This document shows, piece after piece, positions 37,029 through 46,931 of a stretch of 64,000 bases of DNA (position 1 is the first letter of the stretch; each line of letters starts with the position of its first letter). The notes under the pieces are model-generated. The model saw nothing but the letters and a program-made list of their open reading frames with translations. It did no database searches and had not been told where the DNA came from. Position numbers and translations under genes: made by a program. Source of the DNA: JADJEK01 sp052034255 (GTDB lineage: Bacteria > Planctomycetota > B15-G4 > JADJEK01). The DNA is taken from assembly GCA_052034255.1 (NCBI GenBank), contig JBPOIU010000021.1, positions 56,341 to 120,340 of the forward strand, given 5' to 3'.

Positions 37029-38576
37029 ATGGCCGAGCCCCTGATCGCGATCCTCGATTTCGGTTCGCAGTACACCCAGCTCATCGCGCGCCGTGTGCGC
37101 GAGCAGCGCGTGTTCTGCCGGATCTACCCGTGGTCCGTCGACGTCGCGACGCTCGCGCGCGAGCCCTTGGCCGGTGTCATCTTGTCCGGTGGTCCGGCAT
37201 CGGTGTACGAGCAGGACGCGCCGCGCGTCGATCCCCGCATCCTCGACCTCGGCGTGCCCGTGCTCGGCATCTGCTACGGCCTCCAATCGCTGACGCGTGA
37301 GCTCGGCGGGACGGTCGAGCGCGGTCATCAGGGCGGTGAATACGGTCGGGCCACCCTCGAGATCGTGCGGCCGAATCCACTGTTGCGCGATGTGCCGACG
37401 ACGTCGACCGTGTGGATGAGTCACGGTGACTCGGTGACGGCGTTGCCACCCGGCTTCACGTTGCTCGCTCGCTCACCGACCTGTCCGTTCGCCGCGGCGA
37501 TGCGGGACGACGGTCGCGTGTTCGGCATCCAGTTCCATCCGGAAGTCACGCATACGGCGCACGGCACGCAGATCTTGTCGAACTTCCTGTTCGACGTGTG
37601 TCGCGCGCAGGGCTCGTGGACGATGGGCAATTTCGTCGATCAGGCGATCGAGAAGGTGCGCGCGACCGTGGGACCGACGGGCCGCGTGGTGCTCGGTCTG
37701 TCCGGCGGAGTCGACTCGTCGGTCGCGGCGGTGTTGCTGCATCGCGCGCTCGGGGATCGGCTGGACGCGATCTTCGTGGACAACGGACTGTTGCGGAAGA
37801 ACGAGCGGCACGAAGTCGAGCACCTGTTCCGCGAGCGTTTCCCGGTGCGGCTGCACGTCGTCGATGCCAGCGAGCAGTTCCTCGCGGACCTGAAGGGCGT
37901 CGTCGATCCGGAGCAGAAGCGCAAGAAAATCGGCCATCGCTTCATCGACGTGTTCAAGGACGAAGCGAAGCGCTGCGCCGGCGCGCAGTTCCTGGCGCAG
38001 GGCACGCTGTACCCGGACGTCATCGAATCGACGTCGGCGACCGGCGGGCCGTCGGTGACGATCAAGACCCACCACAACGTCGGTGGCTTGCCGAAGGACC
38101 TCGGTTTCACGCTGATCGAGCCGTTCCGCGAGCTGTTCAAGGACGAGGTGCGCCAGCTCGGTGCGCTGCTCGAGCTGCCGGAATCCGTCTTGCGACGCCA
38201 TCCGTTCCCGGGGCCCGGCTTGTCCGTGCGTTGCCTGGGCGAGATCACGCGTGAGCGACTCGACGTGCTACGCGACGCCGACGCGATCTTCCTCGAAGAG
38301 CTGCGCGCGTCCGGCTGGTACGAGCGGACGTCGCAGGCGTTCGCGGTGCTGCTGCCGGTGCGGTCGGTCGGCGTGCAAGGGGATGGCCGCACGTACGGCC
38401 ACGTCTGCGCGTTGCGCGCGGTCACGACCGAGGACTTCATGACCGCGGACTTCGCGCCGCTGCCGTTCGAACTGCTCGGCCGCGTCGCGTCGCGCATCAC
38501 GAACGAAGTGCGCGCGATCAACCGCGTGACCTACGACGTCACCAGCAAGCCGCCCGGCACGATCGAGTGGGAATGA
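37029..38576 (+). CDS. guaA: GMP synthase (glutamine-hydrolysing)
   Basis: GuaA converts XMP to GMP with ATP and glutamine. The 515 residues have the class-I glutamine amidotransferase domain (Cys82 in GICYGLQS, His/Glu in QFHPEVTHT), the ATP-pyrophosphatase PP-loop (LGLSGGVDSSV) and the C-terminal dimerisation domain ending PPGTIEWE. Length is typical. The next gene overlaps its stop (ATGA), so the transporter is likely co-expressed. Confidence 0.97.
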   Translation: MAEPLIAILDFGSQYTQLIARRVREQRVFCRIYPWSVDVATLAREPLAGVILSGGPASVYEQDAPRVDPRILDLGVPVLGICYGLQSLTRELGGTVERGHQGGEYGRATLEIVRPNPLLRDVPTTSTVWMSHGDSVTALPPGFTLLARSPTCPFAAAMRDDGRVFGIQFHPEVTHTAHGTQILSNFLFDVCRAQGSWTMGNFVDQAIEKVRATVGPTGRVVLGLSGGVDSSVAAVLLHRALGDRLDAIFVDNGLLRKNERHEVEHLFRERFPVRLHVVDASEQFLADLKGVVDPEQKRKKIGHRFIDVFKDEAKRCAGAQFLAQGTLYPDVIESTSATGGPSVTIKTHHNVGGLPKDLGFTLIEPFRELFKDEVRQLGALLELPESVLRRHPFPGPGLSVRCLGEITRERLDVLRDADAIFLEELRASGWYERTSQAFAVLLPVRSVGVQGDGRTYGHVCALRAVTTEDFMTADFAPLPFELLGRVASRITNEVRAINRVTYDVTSKPPGTIEWE

Positions 38577-39832
38577 ACGCCGGTCCGTCCACGCCCGCCC
38601 CCGGCGCGCGTTGGCCGGCCTGGCGACGCAATCTCTGGGTCCTGTGGATCGCCAACTTCCTGACGTCGGTCGGGTTGATGGCGTTGTTGCCGTTCTTCGC
38701 GCCGTTCGTGCGGCAGCTCGGCGAAACGGACCCGCGACGCTGTGAGTTGTGGGCCGGGATCATCGTCGGCGCCGGGCCGTTCATGGCCGCTGTGTTGTCC
38801 GGCTTCTGGGGAGCGGTCGGCGACCACGTCGGACGCAAGCGCATGGTCATCCGCGCGCTGTGCGCGATCACGATCTTCGTCGGCGCCATGGCATTGGCGC
38901 GGGCGCCGTGGCAGTTGCTCGTGCTGCGCATCTGGCAAGGCGCGTTCTCCGGTTACGTCGCGCCGACGTTGACGCTGGTCTCGGTGCTGGCGCCGCTCGA
39001 TCGGCAAGGGCGCGTCGGCGGCTCGCTGCAGACGTCGGTGCTCGCGGGCGCGGTCATGGGTCCGTGGCTGTCGAGCTTGGTCGAGCCCGCGATCGGTTAC
39101 GGCGGCATCGCGCTGGTCTGCGCGGCGCTGTCGGCGCTGAGCGCCGTGATCGTCGCGACGCTCGTCGTCGAACCGCCGCGCGCGCCGATCCCGGCCGGGG
39201 CACGGCGCGGCGTGACGCGGATCTTCACGGATGCTGCGCGCGAGCTGGGTTCGGCGCTGCGGCGTCCCGGCCTCGGCGGGCTGCTGATCGCGCTGTTGCT
39301 CGTGCGCACGGCGTCGGCGTCGGTCAATCCGACACTCGTCACGCACGTCGAGGCGCTGCTCGGTGGCGTCAGCGTCGAAGCCCATCGGACCGCCTCGTGG
39401 GTGTTCTCGGCGCAGCCGCTGGCGACGCTTGCGTTCCTGCCGGTGTTCGGCCGGCTCGCGGATCGACGCGGTTCGCGGCGCGTGTTGTTGACGTGCGTGG
39501 CGTGCGGCGGTTTGGCCACGCTGGCGCAGGCGTTCACGCACTCGGCACTGACGCTTGGAGTCTGGCGGCTCGTGGCGGGCGGGTTCCTCGCCGGCGTGCT
39601 GCCCGCGTCCGTCGCCGCGACCGCGCACGGCGGATCGACCGAGCGCCGCGGAGGAGAACTCGGGCTGACGTTCTCGGCGCTGACGTTCGGGTTGGCGTTC
39701 GGGCCCTGGATCGGCAGCGTCATCGACGCATACCTCGGATATCCGAATCTGCTGCTGACGTCGGCGGGACTGTTGTTCGCCGCGTTCGTGCTGCTGTGGC
39801 GGCCGGGTCCACGATCCCCGGCCGCCGCGTGA
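38573..39832 (+). CDS. Major facilitator superfamily transporter
   Basis: The 419-residue protein has about twelve hydrophobic segments and the MFS loop motif GVVGDHVGRKRMV-like (here GAVGDHVGRKRMV) after TM2. The family of multidrug/sugar exporters fits, e.g. TSVGLMALLPFFAPFVRQLG in TM1. I start at ATG 38573, overlapping the guaA stop; a GTG at 38567 is in frame. A nucleoside or drug role would fit the purine neighbours, but the substrate is not visible. It converges with gatB with a 1-bp gap. Confidence 0.9.
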   Translation: MNAGPSTPAPGARWPAWRRNLWVLWIANFLTSVGLMALLPFFAPFVRQLGETDPRRCELWAGIIVGAGPFMAAVLSGFWGAVGDHVGRKRMVIRALCAITIFVGAMALARAPWQLLVLRIWQGAFSGYVAPTLTLVSVLAPLDRQGRVGGSLQTSVLAGAVMGPWLSSLVEPAIGYGGIALVCAALSALSAVIVATLVVEPPRAPIPAGARRGVTRIFTDAARELGSALRRPGLGGLLIALLLVRTASASVNPTLVTHVEALLGGVSVEAHRTASWVFSAQPLATLAFLPVFGRLADRRGSRRVLLTCVACGGLATLAQAFTHSALTLGVWRLVAGGFLAGVLPASVAATAHGGSTERRGGELGLTFSALTFGLAFGPWIGSVIDAYLGYPNLLLTSAGLLFAAFVLLWRPGPRSPAAA

Positions 39833-39833
39833 T

Positions 39834-41294
39834 TCACGCTCCGCGCAGCAACTGCAGCAGGATCTCGCGCGCGAGATTCGGGTTCGCCTTGCCTTTGCTG
39901 GCCTTCATGACGTTGCCGACCAGCGCGTTGATCGCGTTGTCCTTGCCGGCCTTGAACTCGCCGACCGCCTTCGGATTGGCGGCGATCACTTCGGCGGCGA
40001 TCGTCTCGATGGCGCCACGGTCCGAGACCTGCTCGAGGCCGAGCTCCCGGAGGAGCACCGCGGCGGGCTTACCGGTCTCGAGGATGGCGGGCAGCAGCTT
40101 CATGCGCGCCGCCTGACTCGACACGGCGTTCGACGCGACCAGACGGACGACCTCGATCAACGTCTCCGGGCGCAGCGGAACGGCGGCGGCCGAGATCCCG
40201 CGCTCGTTGGCCACGGCCAGCACGCTGCCGAGCACGAAGTTCGCGATCTCCTTCGCGTCGAGCCCTTGACCGAGCGCGAGGCAACGATCGAGGTAGTCCG
40301 CGGTGTCGCGTTCGGCGACCAGCGTGTCGGCGGCCGCGGCCGAGATCCCGAGTTCGCCGACGTAGCGCGCGCGGCGCGCGTCCGGCATCTCCGGCAGCTC
40401 GGCGCGCACCGTCTCGACGAATGCCCGCGTGATCGTGAAGGTCGGCAGGTCGGGTTCGGGGAAATAGCGGTAGTCGTGCGCCTCTTCCTTCGAACGCATC
40501 GCGACGGTCGCGCCCTCGGCATCGCGCCACTGGCGCGTTTCCTGTTTCACGGCGCCGCCGGACTTCACGAGCTCGATCTGGCGCAGGACCTCGTATTCGA
40601 TCGCGCGTTCGACGTTCTTGAACGAGTTGACGTTCTTGACCTCGACGCGGGTGCCGAACTTCGGGTCGCCCTTCTTGCGCACGGACACGTTCACGTCGCA
40701 GCGCAACGAGCCCTTCTCCATGTCGCATTCGGACGCACGCGCATAACGCAGCACGTTCTTCAGGCGATCGAGGTACCGATGCGCCTCGGCCGCGGAACGC
40801 AGATCGGGGCCCGACACGATTTCGAGCAACGGGATCGACGAGCGATTGAGGTCGACCAGCGAGAAGCCCATGCCGTCGGGGTGGATCGTCTTGCCGGCGT
40901 CCTCTTCGAGGTGTGCGCGCACGATGTGGATCGTTCGCAGGACGCCGTCGTCGCCGAGGATCTCGAGTCCGCCGTCGACGTTCAGCGGCTGGTCGAACTG
41001 CGAGATCTGATAACCCTTCGGCAAGTCGGGATAGAAGTAGTTCTTGCGGTCGAACTTGGTCTTCTCCGGCACCGTGCAATGCAGCGCGAGCCCGGCGCGC
41101 ACCGCCAAGCGCAGCGCTTCTTCGTTCAAGACCGGGAGCACTCCGGGTTGACCGGTGCAGACCTGGCAGATCTGCGTGTTCGCCTCGGCGCCGTACGCAT
41201 TCGCGCACCCGCAGAACAACTTGGTGCGGGTCGCGAGCTGCACGTGGACTTCGAGTCCGATCACGGGTTCGAACGTCGGATCGTGGGCGGTCAT
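39834..41294 (-). CDS. gatB: Aspartyl/glutamyl-tRNA amidotransferase subunit B
   Basis: GatB activates misacylated Glu-tRNA(Gln)/Asp-tRNA(Asn) with ATP; GatA supplies ammonia. From ATG 41294 (486 aa) it starts MTAHDPTFEPVIGLEVHVQL and has FCGCANAYGAEAN / QICQVCTGQPG near the N-terminus (zinc-type Cys), GYQISQFDQPL, and the C-terminal YqeY/GatB domain (about 335-486; ANPKAVGEFKAGKDNAINAL). Its ATG overlaps the gatA stop. A frame open to 41441 is a shadow of gatA. Confidence 0.97.
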   Translation of the reverse strand: MTAHDPTFEPVIGLEVHVQLATRTKLFCGCANAYGAEANTQICQVCTGQPGVLPVLNEEALRLAVRAGLALHCTVPEKTKFDRKNYFYPDLPKGYQISQFDQPLNVDGGLEILGDDGVLRTIHIVRAHLEEDAGKTIHPDGMGFSLVDLNRSSIPLLEIVSGPDLRSAAEAHRYLDRLKNVLRYARASECDMEKGSLRCDVNVSVRKKGDPKFGTRVEVKNVNSFKNVERAIEYEVLRQIELVKSGGAVKQETRQWRDAEGATVAMRSKEEAHDYRYFPEPDLPTFTITRAFVETVRAELPEMPDARRARYVGELGISAAAADTLVAERDTADYLDRCLALGQGLDAKEIANFVLGSVLAVANERGISAAAVPLRPETLIEVVRLVASNAVSSQAARMKLLPAILETGKPAAVLLRELGLEQVSDRGAIETIAAEVIAANPKAVGEFKAGKDNAINALVGNVMKASKGKANPNLAREILLQLLRGA

Positions 41295-42772
41295 GCCGAC
41301 ACCTCTGCGAGCGGCGCGAGTCGTCCGCGGTGGCCGCTCTTGCTCTCGAACACGTGGGCGACACCGAGCACGCGCGCGTCTTCGAGCGGCGGACCGAGGA
41401 TCTGGAAACCCACCGGCAGTCGCGCGGCGGTGAAGCCGCATGGAACCGAGATCGTCGGCAGGCCCGCGAGCGACGCCGGAATGGTCAACACGTCACAGGC
41501 GTACATCGTCAGTGGGTCGGCCGACTTCTGGCCGATCGGGAATGCCGGGATCGGCGAGGTGCCGCCGGCGATGACGTCGCAGCGTTCGAATGCCTTCGCG
41601 AACGCTTGGCGGTACAGGCGGCGCACCTGCAGAGCTTTCTTGTAGTACGCGTCGTAGTAGCCGGACGACAACGCGAACGTGCCGAGCAGGATGCGGCGTG
41701 AGACCTCGGGGCCGAAGCGCTGACCGCGGGTCGCGCTGTATGCCTCGGCGAGCCCTTCGGCGGCCGCACGCTTGCCGTAGCGCATGCCGTCGAACCGCGC
41801 GAGGTTCGACGACGCTTCGGACGTCGCGACCAGGTAGTAGGTCGGCAACGCGAATCGTCCGAGCAGGTCGACGTCGTCGATCCGCACCAACGTCGCGCCG
41901 GCGTCCTTCAGGCCTTCGAGCCCCTGCTGGATCAGCGCACGCACCTGCGGATCCGGGATCTCGTCGAGGTATTCGCGATGCACGCCGACGCGCAGCCCCG
42001 ACAAGTCACTGCGCTTGCACGCATCCGGGCTCGGAACGGTCGCGTCGAGCGTCGTGCTGTCCCGCGGATCCGCGCCGGCCATGGCCGCGAACGCCGCGGC
42101 CGCATCGTCGACGCACGCCGCGAAGGGTCCGATTTGGTCGAGCGAAGACGCGAACGCGACCAACCCGTATCGCGAGATGCGGCCGTAGGTCGGCTTGAAG
42201 CCGACGATGCCGCACAGCGATGCGGGCTGACGGATCGAACCGCCGGTATCGGAACCGAGCGCGATCGGCACGATGCCCGCGGCGACGGCCGCGGCCGAGC
42301 CACCCGACGAGCCACCCGGCACGCAGTCGAGGTTCCAGGGGTTGCGCGTCTTCTGGTAGGCCGAGTTCTCGCACGAGCTACCCATCGCGAACTCGTCCAG
42401 GTTCGTCTTGCCGACGAACACCGCGCCGGCCTGCGCGAGGCGCTCGACGACGTGGGCGTCGTACGGAGCGACGTAGCCCTCCAGGATCTTCGAGCCGCAC
42501 GTGACGGGCTGGCCGGCGAGACAGAGGTTGTCCTTCAACGCGACCGGCACGCCGAGCAATGCGCCGGAACGGTCACCGGCGGCGACGCGGGCGTCGACGG
42601 CCTGGGCCTGACGGCGGGCGGCGGCGCGGTCCAGCGACAGGAACGCGGACAGCTTCGGCTCGAGGCGGTCGAAGCGTGCCAGGGTTTCGTCGAGCACGGC
42701 CACGGCGCTGGTCTTGCCGGCGAGGATGGCGTCGCGGATCGAGGCCGCGGAGCGGAACGCGGGGCTGGTCAT
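41291..42772 (-). CDS. gatA: Aspartyl/glutamyl-tRNA amidotransferase subunit A
   Basis: GatA is the amidase subunit that releases ammonia from glutamine or asparagine. The 493 residues have the amidase-signature Ser-Ser-Lys triad: Lys in VALKDNLCLAG and the Gly/Ser-rich GGSSGGSAAAVAAG with SDTGGSIRQPAS. ATG 42772 overlaps the gatC stop. A frame open to 43102 has no family N-terminus. Together with gatB and gatC this is a complete gatCAB operon. Confidence 0.97.
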   Translation of the reverse strand: MTSPAFRSAASIRDAILAGKTSAVAVLDETLARFDRLEPKLSAFLSLDRAAARRQAQAVDARVAAGDRSGALLGVPVALKDNLCLAGQPVTCGSKILEGYVAPYDAHVVERLAQAGAVFVGKTNLDEFAMGSSCENSAYQKTRNPWNLDCVPGGSSGGSAAAVAAGIVPIALGSDTGGSIRQPASLCGIVGFKPTYGRISRYGLVAFASSLDQIGPFAACVDDAAAAFAAMAGADPRDSTTLDATVPSPDACKRSDLSGLRVGVHREYLDEIPDPQVRALIQQGLEGLKDAGATLVRIDDVDLLGRFALPTYYLVATSEASSNLARFDGMRYGKRAAAEGLAEAYSATRGQRFGPEVSRRILLGTFALSSGYYDAYYKKALQVRRLYRQAFAKAFERCDVIAGGTSPIPAFPIGQKSADPLTMYACDVLTIPASLAGLPTISVPCGFTAARLPVGFQILGPPLEDARVLGVAHVFESKSGHRGRLAPLAEVSA

Positions 42773-43050
42773 TCGATCACCCGCGGCACGACGTAGAAGC
42801 CCTCGCGGTGCGCCGCCGCGTTGGACAGCAAGGCGTCGTGACCGGCCGTGGGGCCCGGTTCGTCCGCGCGCGGGCGGCCGACGAGGTCGACGGCGTACAC
42901 CGACGGCTCGACGCCGGTGGTGTCGAGGGCCCGTAGGCTTTCGAAATGCGCCAGGATCGCCGAGAGTTGCGCGGCGTATTGGTCGCGCTGGGCGTCCGTC
43001 AGCTCGAGGCGGGCGAGGCGGGCGACCTTGTCGACGGTGGCTCGATCCAT
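42769..43050 (-). CDS. gatC: Aspartyl/glutamyl-tRNA amidotransferase subunit C
   Basis: GatC stabilises the GatA-GatB complex. The 93-residue protein has the family pattern VDKVARLARLELTDAQ and a tail with PRADEP and REGFYVVPRVIE. ATG 43050 begins the usual MDRATVDKVARLARL; longer frames upstream are not family-like. It is the first gene of gatC-gatA-gatB and diverges from the gene at 43280. Confidence 0.95.
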   Translation of the reverse strand: MDRATVDKVARLARLELTDAQRDQYAAQLSAILAHFESLRALDTTGVEPSVYAVDLVGRPRADEPGPTAGHDALLSNAAAHREGFYVVPRVIE

Positions 43051-43196
43051 CGGATTGACCTGTGCTTGCGCGTGCCCGAGGCCTCGGAAGGTCCTGGAAC
43101 ACAACGGCGTAGAGCGAATCGGGTAGAACTGCGGCACCCTAACGGGGGCGTGCCGACCCCGCAAGGCCGCCGGGCCACCTCGAGGAATCGCGGAGC

Positions 43197-43226
43197 TTGA
43201 GCTGGAGGGGGGCGGCGGCGTAGACT
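43197..43226 (+). promoter_or_regulatory. Candidate promoter upstream of the 43280 gene
   Basis: TTGAGC (43197-43202) and TAGACT (43221-43226) are separated by 18 bp, 53 bp before the ATG. Confidence 0.4.
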
Positions 43227-43279
43227 CTCGCCGGTCGATTTCGCGGGGACGGGCGGTCCCTGCCGGAAAGGTCCTGAGG

Positions 43280-43942
43280 ATGATCGAAGATGTGAAGTTC
43301 GACCCCCAGGTGGTCGGTCTGACGCTGAACATCGTCGGTGTCTTCTTCATCCTGAACAGCCTCGTCTTCAAGAAGCCGAAGCGCTTTCTGCAGGACTACT
43401 TCGGGATCGACAAGAAGCGCCCTCTGCGCGACATCCGCGACCACGTCCTGAGTCAGGTCCAACTGATGGTCGGGTTCGTGTTCCTGGTCTCCGGCTACCT
43501 GCTGCAAATCGCCTACCACCTGTCCAACGAACTGCTCGACCGCGACCAGTGGCTCGGCGACCCCAACGTGCTGACGATCGCCGGCGTGCTGATCCTGTCG
43601 ATGCTCGTGGTCACGCTGGTCCTGAAGGTGTTCCAGATCCTCTGGACCAAGTGGACGTTCCGCCGGCTGCTGACCGACTTCTTCCGCCAATACCCGGAGC
43701 GCCTGTCGCAAGACGCCCAGGTCGCGAAGGAAGTCGGGGACGTGCTCGGCGTGGTCCAACAGAAGGAAGACTCGATCGCCGACTACCTGAAGCGGCTGCA
43801 CAAGTTCCTGGACATCGAGGCCGCCGCGCCGCCGTCCGAACGGGAAACGCAGCAGATTCGCGTGCGTGCCGCCAGCCTGCGCCGTGACGCCACGCAACTG
43901 GTCGCCCCGCATCCGGCGACTCCGCCGCGCATCGGCGGCTGA
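43280..43942 (+). CDS. Unknown membrane protein, about three transmembrane segments
   Basis: The 220-residue protein has hydrophobic segments near VVGLTLNIVGVFFILNSLVF, LMVGFVFLVSGYLLQIAY and LTIAGVLILSMLVVTLVLKV. The region after about 130 is soluble and helical (VAKEVGDVLGVVQQKEDS, RETQQIRVRAASLRRDATQ). I do not recognise a family. It is 15 bp upstream of the glycerophosphotransferase-like gene on the same strand and may share its transcript. Confidence in a real gene is good because of codon use, start region and length; the function is unknown. Confidence 0.75.
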   Translation: MIEDVKFDPQVVGLTLNIVGVFFILNSLVFKKPKRFLQDYFGIDKKRPLRDIRDHVLSQVQLMVGFVFLVSGYLLQIAYHLSNELLDRDQWLGDPNVLTIAGVLILSMLVVTLVLKVFQILWTKWTFRRLLTDFFRQYPERLSQDAQVAKEVGDVLGVVQQKEDSIADYLKRLHKFLDIEAAAPPSERETQQIRVRAASLRRDATQLVAPHPATPPRIGG

Positions 43943-43957
43943 CGCAGTCGCTCCGCC

Positions 43958-45076
<1,119 letters not shown>

Positions 45077-45171
45077 TTCAGGGTCGACGCGGCCAGGCCA
45101 CGGGCTGCTAGGCAGCACTCCTGCCGCTCCGAGTGCCGGTCACCTCGGTCCCGCGCGCACGTCATCGCAGC

Positions 45172-45918
45172 ATGGCTCCCACCCGACGGTTCGACCGCGC
45201 GCGCCGCGCGCTTCGCTGCGTCCTCGATCTGTTCTTTCCGCGCCATTGCCTCGGTTGCGACGCCGAACTGTTGCACGACGAGGATCGAGTCTGCGGACCG
45301 TGCGGGGCCGTGCTCGCGCAAGGCGGCGCCCGGCGTTGTGCGAAGTGCGGGACCGAAATCTCCCGCGAGCGTCGGACGCGCGGCTCCTGTCCGATCTGCC
45401 GCGACCGCGCCTTCGCCTTCCGCCGCGTCGTCGTCGCACTGCGGTATCGAGGTCCGGTGCGCGCGGTCGTACTCGCGATCAAGTTCGGCCGGCGATGCGA
45501 TGGCGTCGACGTCTTGGCCGCGCGCCTGGAGGCGGCGCTTCGCGAGCAGCGCGTCGATGCGCGGATCGACGTGGTCGTGCCGATCCCGTTGCACCCGTTG
45601 CGCCGGATGACGCGCGGGTTCGATCAGGCCGAACTCTTGGCGCGTGCGCTCGCCCGTCGCCTCGGGAAGCCGTGCCTGCGCTTCGCGCTCCGTCGCCGTC
45701 GTCACACGCGGCGGCAGGCCACGTTGCGACGCGGCGATCGGGCGGAGAACGTGCGCGCGAGCTTTGCGCCCGGAGTCCTCGCGTTCCGCGTCCGCGACCG
45801 GCGCGTGCTGTTGGTCGACGACGTGCTGACGTCGGGCGCCACGGCGCATACGGCCGCGTCGGTGCTGTTGGAATGCAAAGCGAGAACCGTGACCGTCGCG
45901 GTCGCTGCTCGAGGTTGA
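45172..45918 (+). CDS. comF: ComF-family phosphoribosyltransferase-like protein
   Basis: The 248-residue protein has the ComF architecture: an N-terminal zinc-type region (CLGCDAELL, CGPCGAVL, CAKCGTEI, CPICRDRA) and a C-terminal phosphoribosyltransferase domain with RRVLLVDDVLTSGATAHTA (PRPP motif). ComF proteins assist natural transformation in some species. Start at ATG 45172; a GTG at 45133 is in frame. Stops 52 bp from the convergent STAS-PilZ gene. The pilus motor cluster in this window makes a DNA-uptake role attractive, but this is inference. Confidence 0.85.
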   Translation: MAPTRRFDRARRALRCVLDLFFPRHCLGCDAELLHDEDRVCGPCGAVLAQGGARRCAKCGTEISRERRTRGSCPICRDRAFAFRRVVVALRYRGPVRAVVLAIKFGRRCDGVDVLAARLEAALREQRVDARIDVVVPIPLHPLRRMTRGFDQAELLARALARRLGKPCLRFALRRRRHTRRQATLRRGDRAENVRASFAPGVLAFRVRDRRVLLVDDVLTSGATAHTAASVLLECKARTVTVAVAARG

Positions 45919-45970
45919 GCTCGCCCGATCGTGCTGGAGGCCCGTGACCTGCCGGCAGACCTTGGGAGCT

Positions 45971-46687
45971 TCAGCTGCCCTTCTTCACTTCCGAGCGCAA
46001 GAACTCGAGATCGGCCAGGAACTGACGGATGGCCGCGAGATCGTCGGCGTTGATCGCCTTCGAGTAGCGCGTGTCGACCGAACAGCCTTCGGCGTTCGGC
46101 GTCGTCTCGAGCACGTTCGCCTGGACCTCGAAGTAGTACGACTTGCGTGCGAGCGGCACGCGGAACTTCAGATGCAGCGCCGTTCCGGTCGGGAAATACG
46201 TGGCCGCGGCGTTCGCTTGGAAGGTCATGCCGTCCTCGCGCAGCGTCAGCATGCGACCGACGACCGGCTTGCCGAACGCGTTCTGGCGGAACTGCTCGAC
46301 GAACTTCACCAACACGCCGTTGCCGGTCAGCAGGTTGTCGCCGGCCTCCGCGCGCCCGAGTTCGGCGACCGCGTTGTTGTTCTCGTCGAACATCCGGATG
46401 ACCTTCGAAATGCCGAGCGAATCGAAGACGTCGCGGACGAACGGCGACGGCCGCGAGATCGCCAGGTCGCCGCCAGCTTCCTTGCAGCGCTTGCGAGCTT
46501 TGACCACCGCGCCGATCGCGGTCGACATGATGAACCGCACCGCGAGCATGTCGAGCACGACGCCCTTCACGCCGTTGTTGACGAGCGCCTCGATCTCCTC
46601 GAGGAACCCGTTCACGGCGAAGGAGTCGAACTCACCGTGCAAGGTCAACACGGCGACGTCGTCGTTGATGGAGCGGTCGATCTTCAT
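45971..46687 (-). CDS. STAS plus PilZ-like two-domain protein
   Basis: Residues 1-100 form a STAS (anti-sigma-antagonist) domain: MKIDRSINDDVAVLTLHGEFD, VVLDMLAVRFIMSTAIGAVV, where the normal 'D-S-S-G' reads M-S-T-A. Residues about 115-235 resemble a PilZ barrel (VGRMLTLREDGMTF, LHLKFRVPL, VQANVLETTP). The c-di-GMP-binding Arg pattern RxxxR is not obvious. It is divergent from the GAF-SpoIIE phosphatase gene (244 bp gap), the usual partner type that dephosphorylates STAS proteins. GAGG sits 7 bp upstream of its ATG. Confidence 0.8.
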   Translation of the reverse strand: MKIDRSINDDVAVLTLHGEFDSFAVNGFLEEIEALVNNGVKGVVLDMLAVRFIMSTAIGAVVKARKRCKEAGGDLAISRPSPFVRDVFDSLGISKVIRMFDENNNAVAELGRAEAGDNLLTGNGVLVKFVEQFRQNAFGKPVVGRMLTLREDGMTFQANAAATYFPTGTALHLKFRVPLARKSYYFEVQANVLETTPNAEGCSVDTRYSKAINADDLAAIRQFLADLEFLRSEVKKGS

Positions 46688-46931
46688 GGTTCGCCTCGGT
46701 CGTGGGGAACCGAGTTTGTATGGAACTACGCGCAGGAGCGCAAGCGGGCGACCGGACGACAGGTGGAAAGCGAATCCCCGCGCCGCGGCTGCCGCTCCCG
46801 GAACGCGGGACGGCTGTGGTGGCTGCCGGGCGCAAGGCAGCTTATGCCGTTCGGGTTCGCGACCGGGCTGCTAGAGTCCGACCCCACGCGTTCACGTACT
46901 GGTCGTCGAGTTCCCGTGGGGTCGCAGCCGT

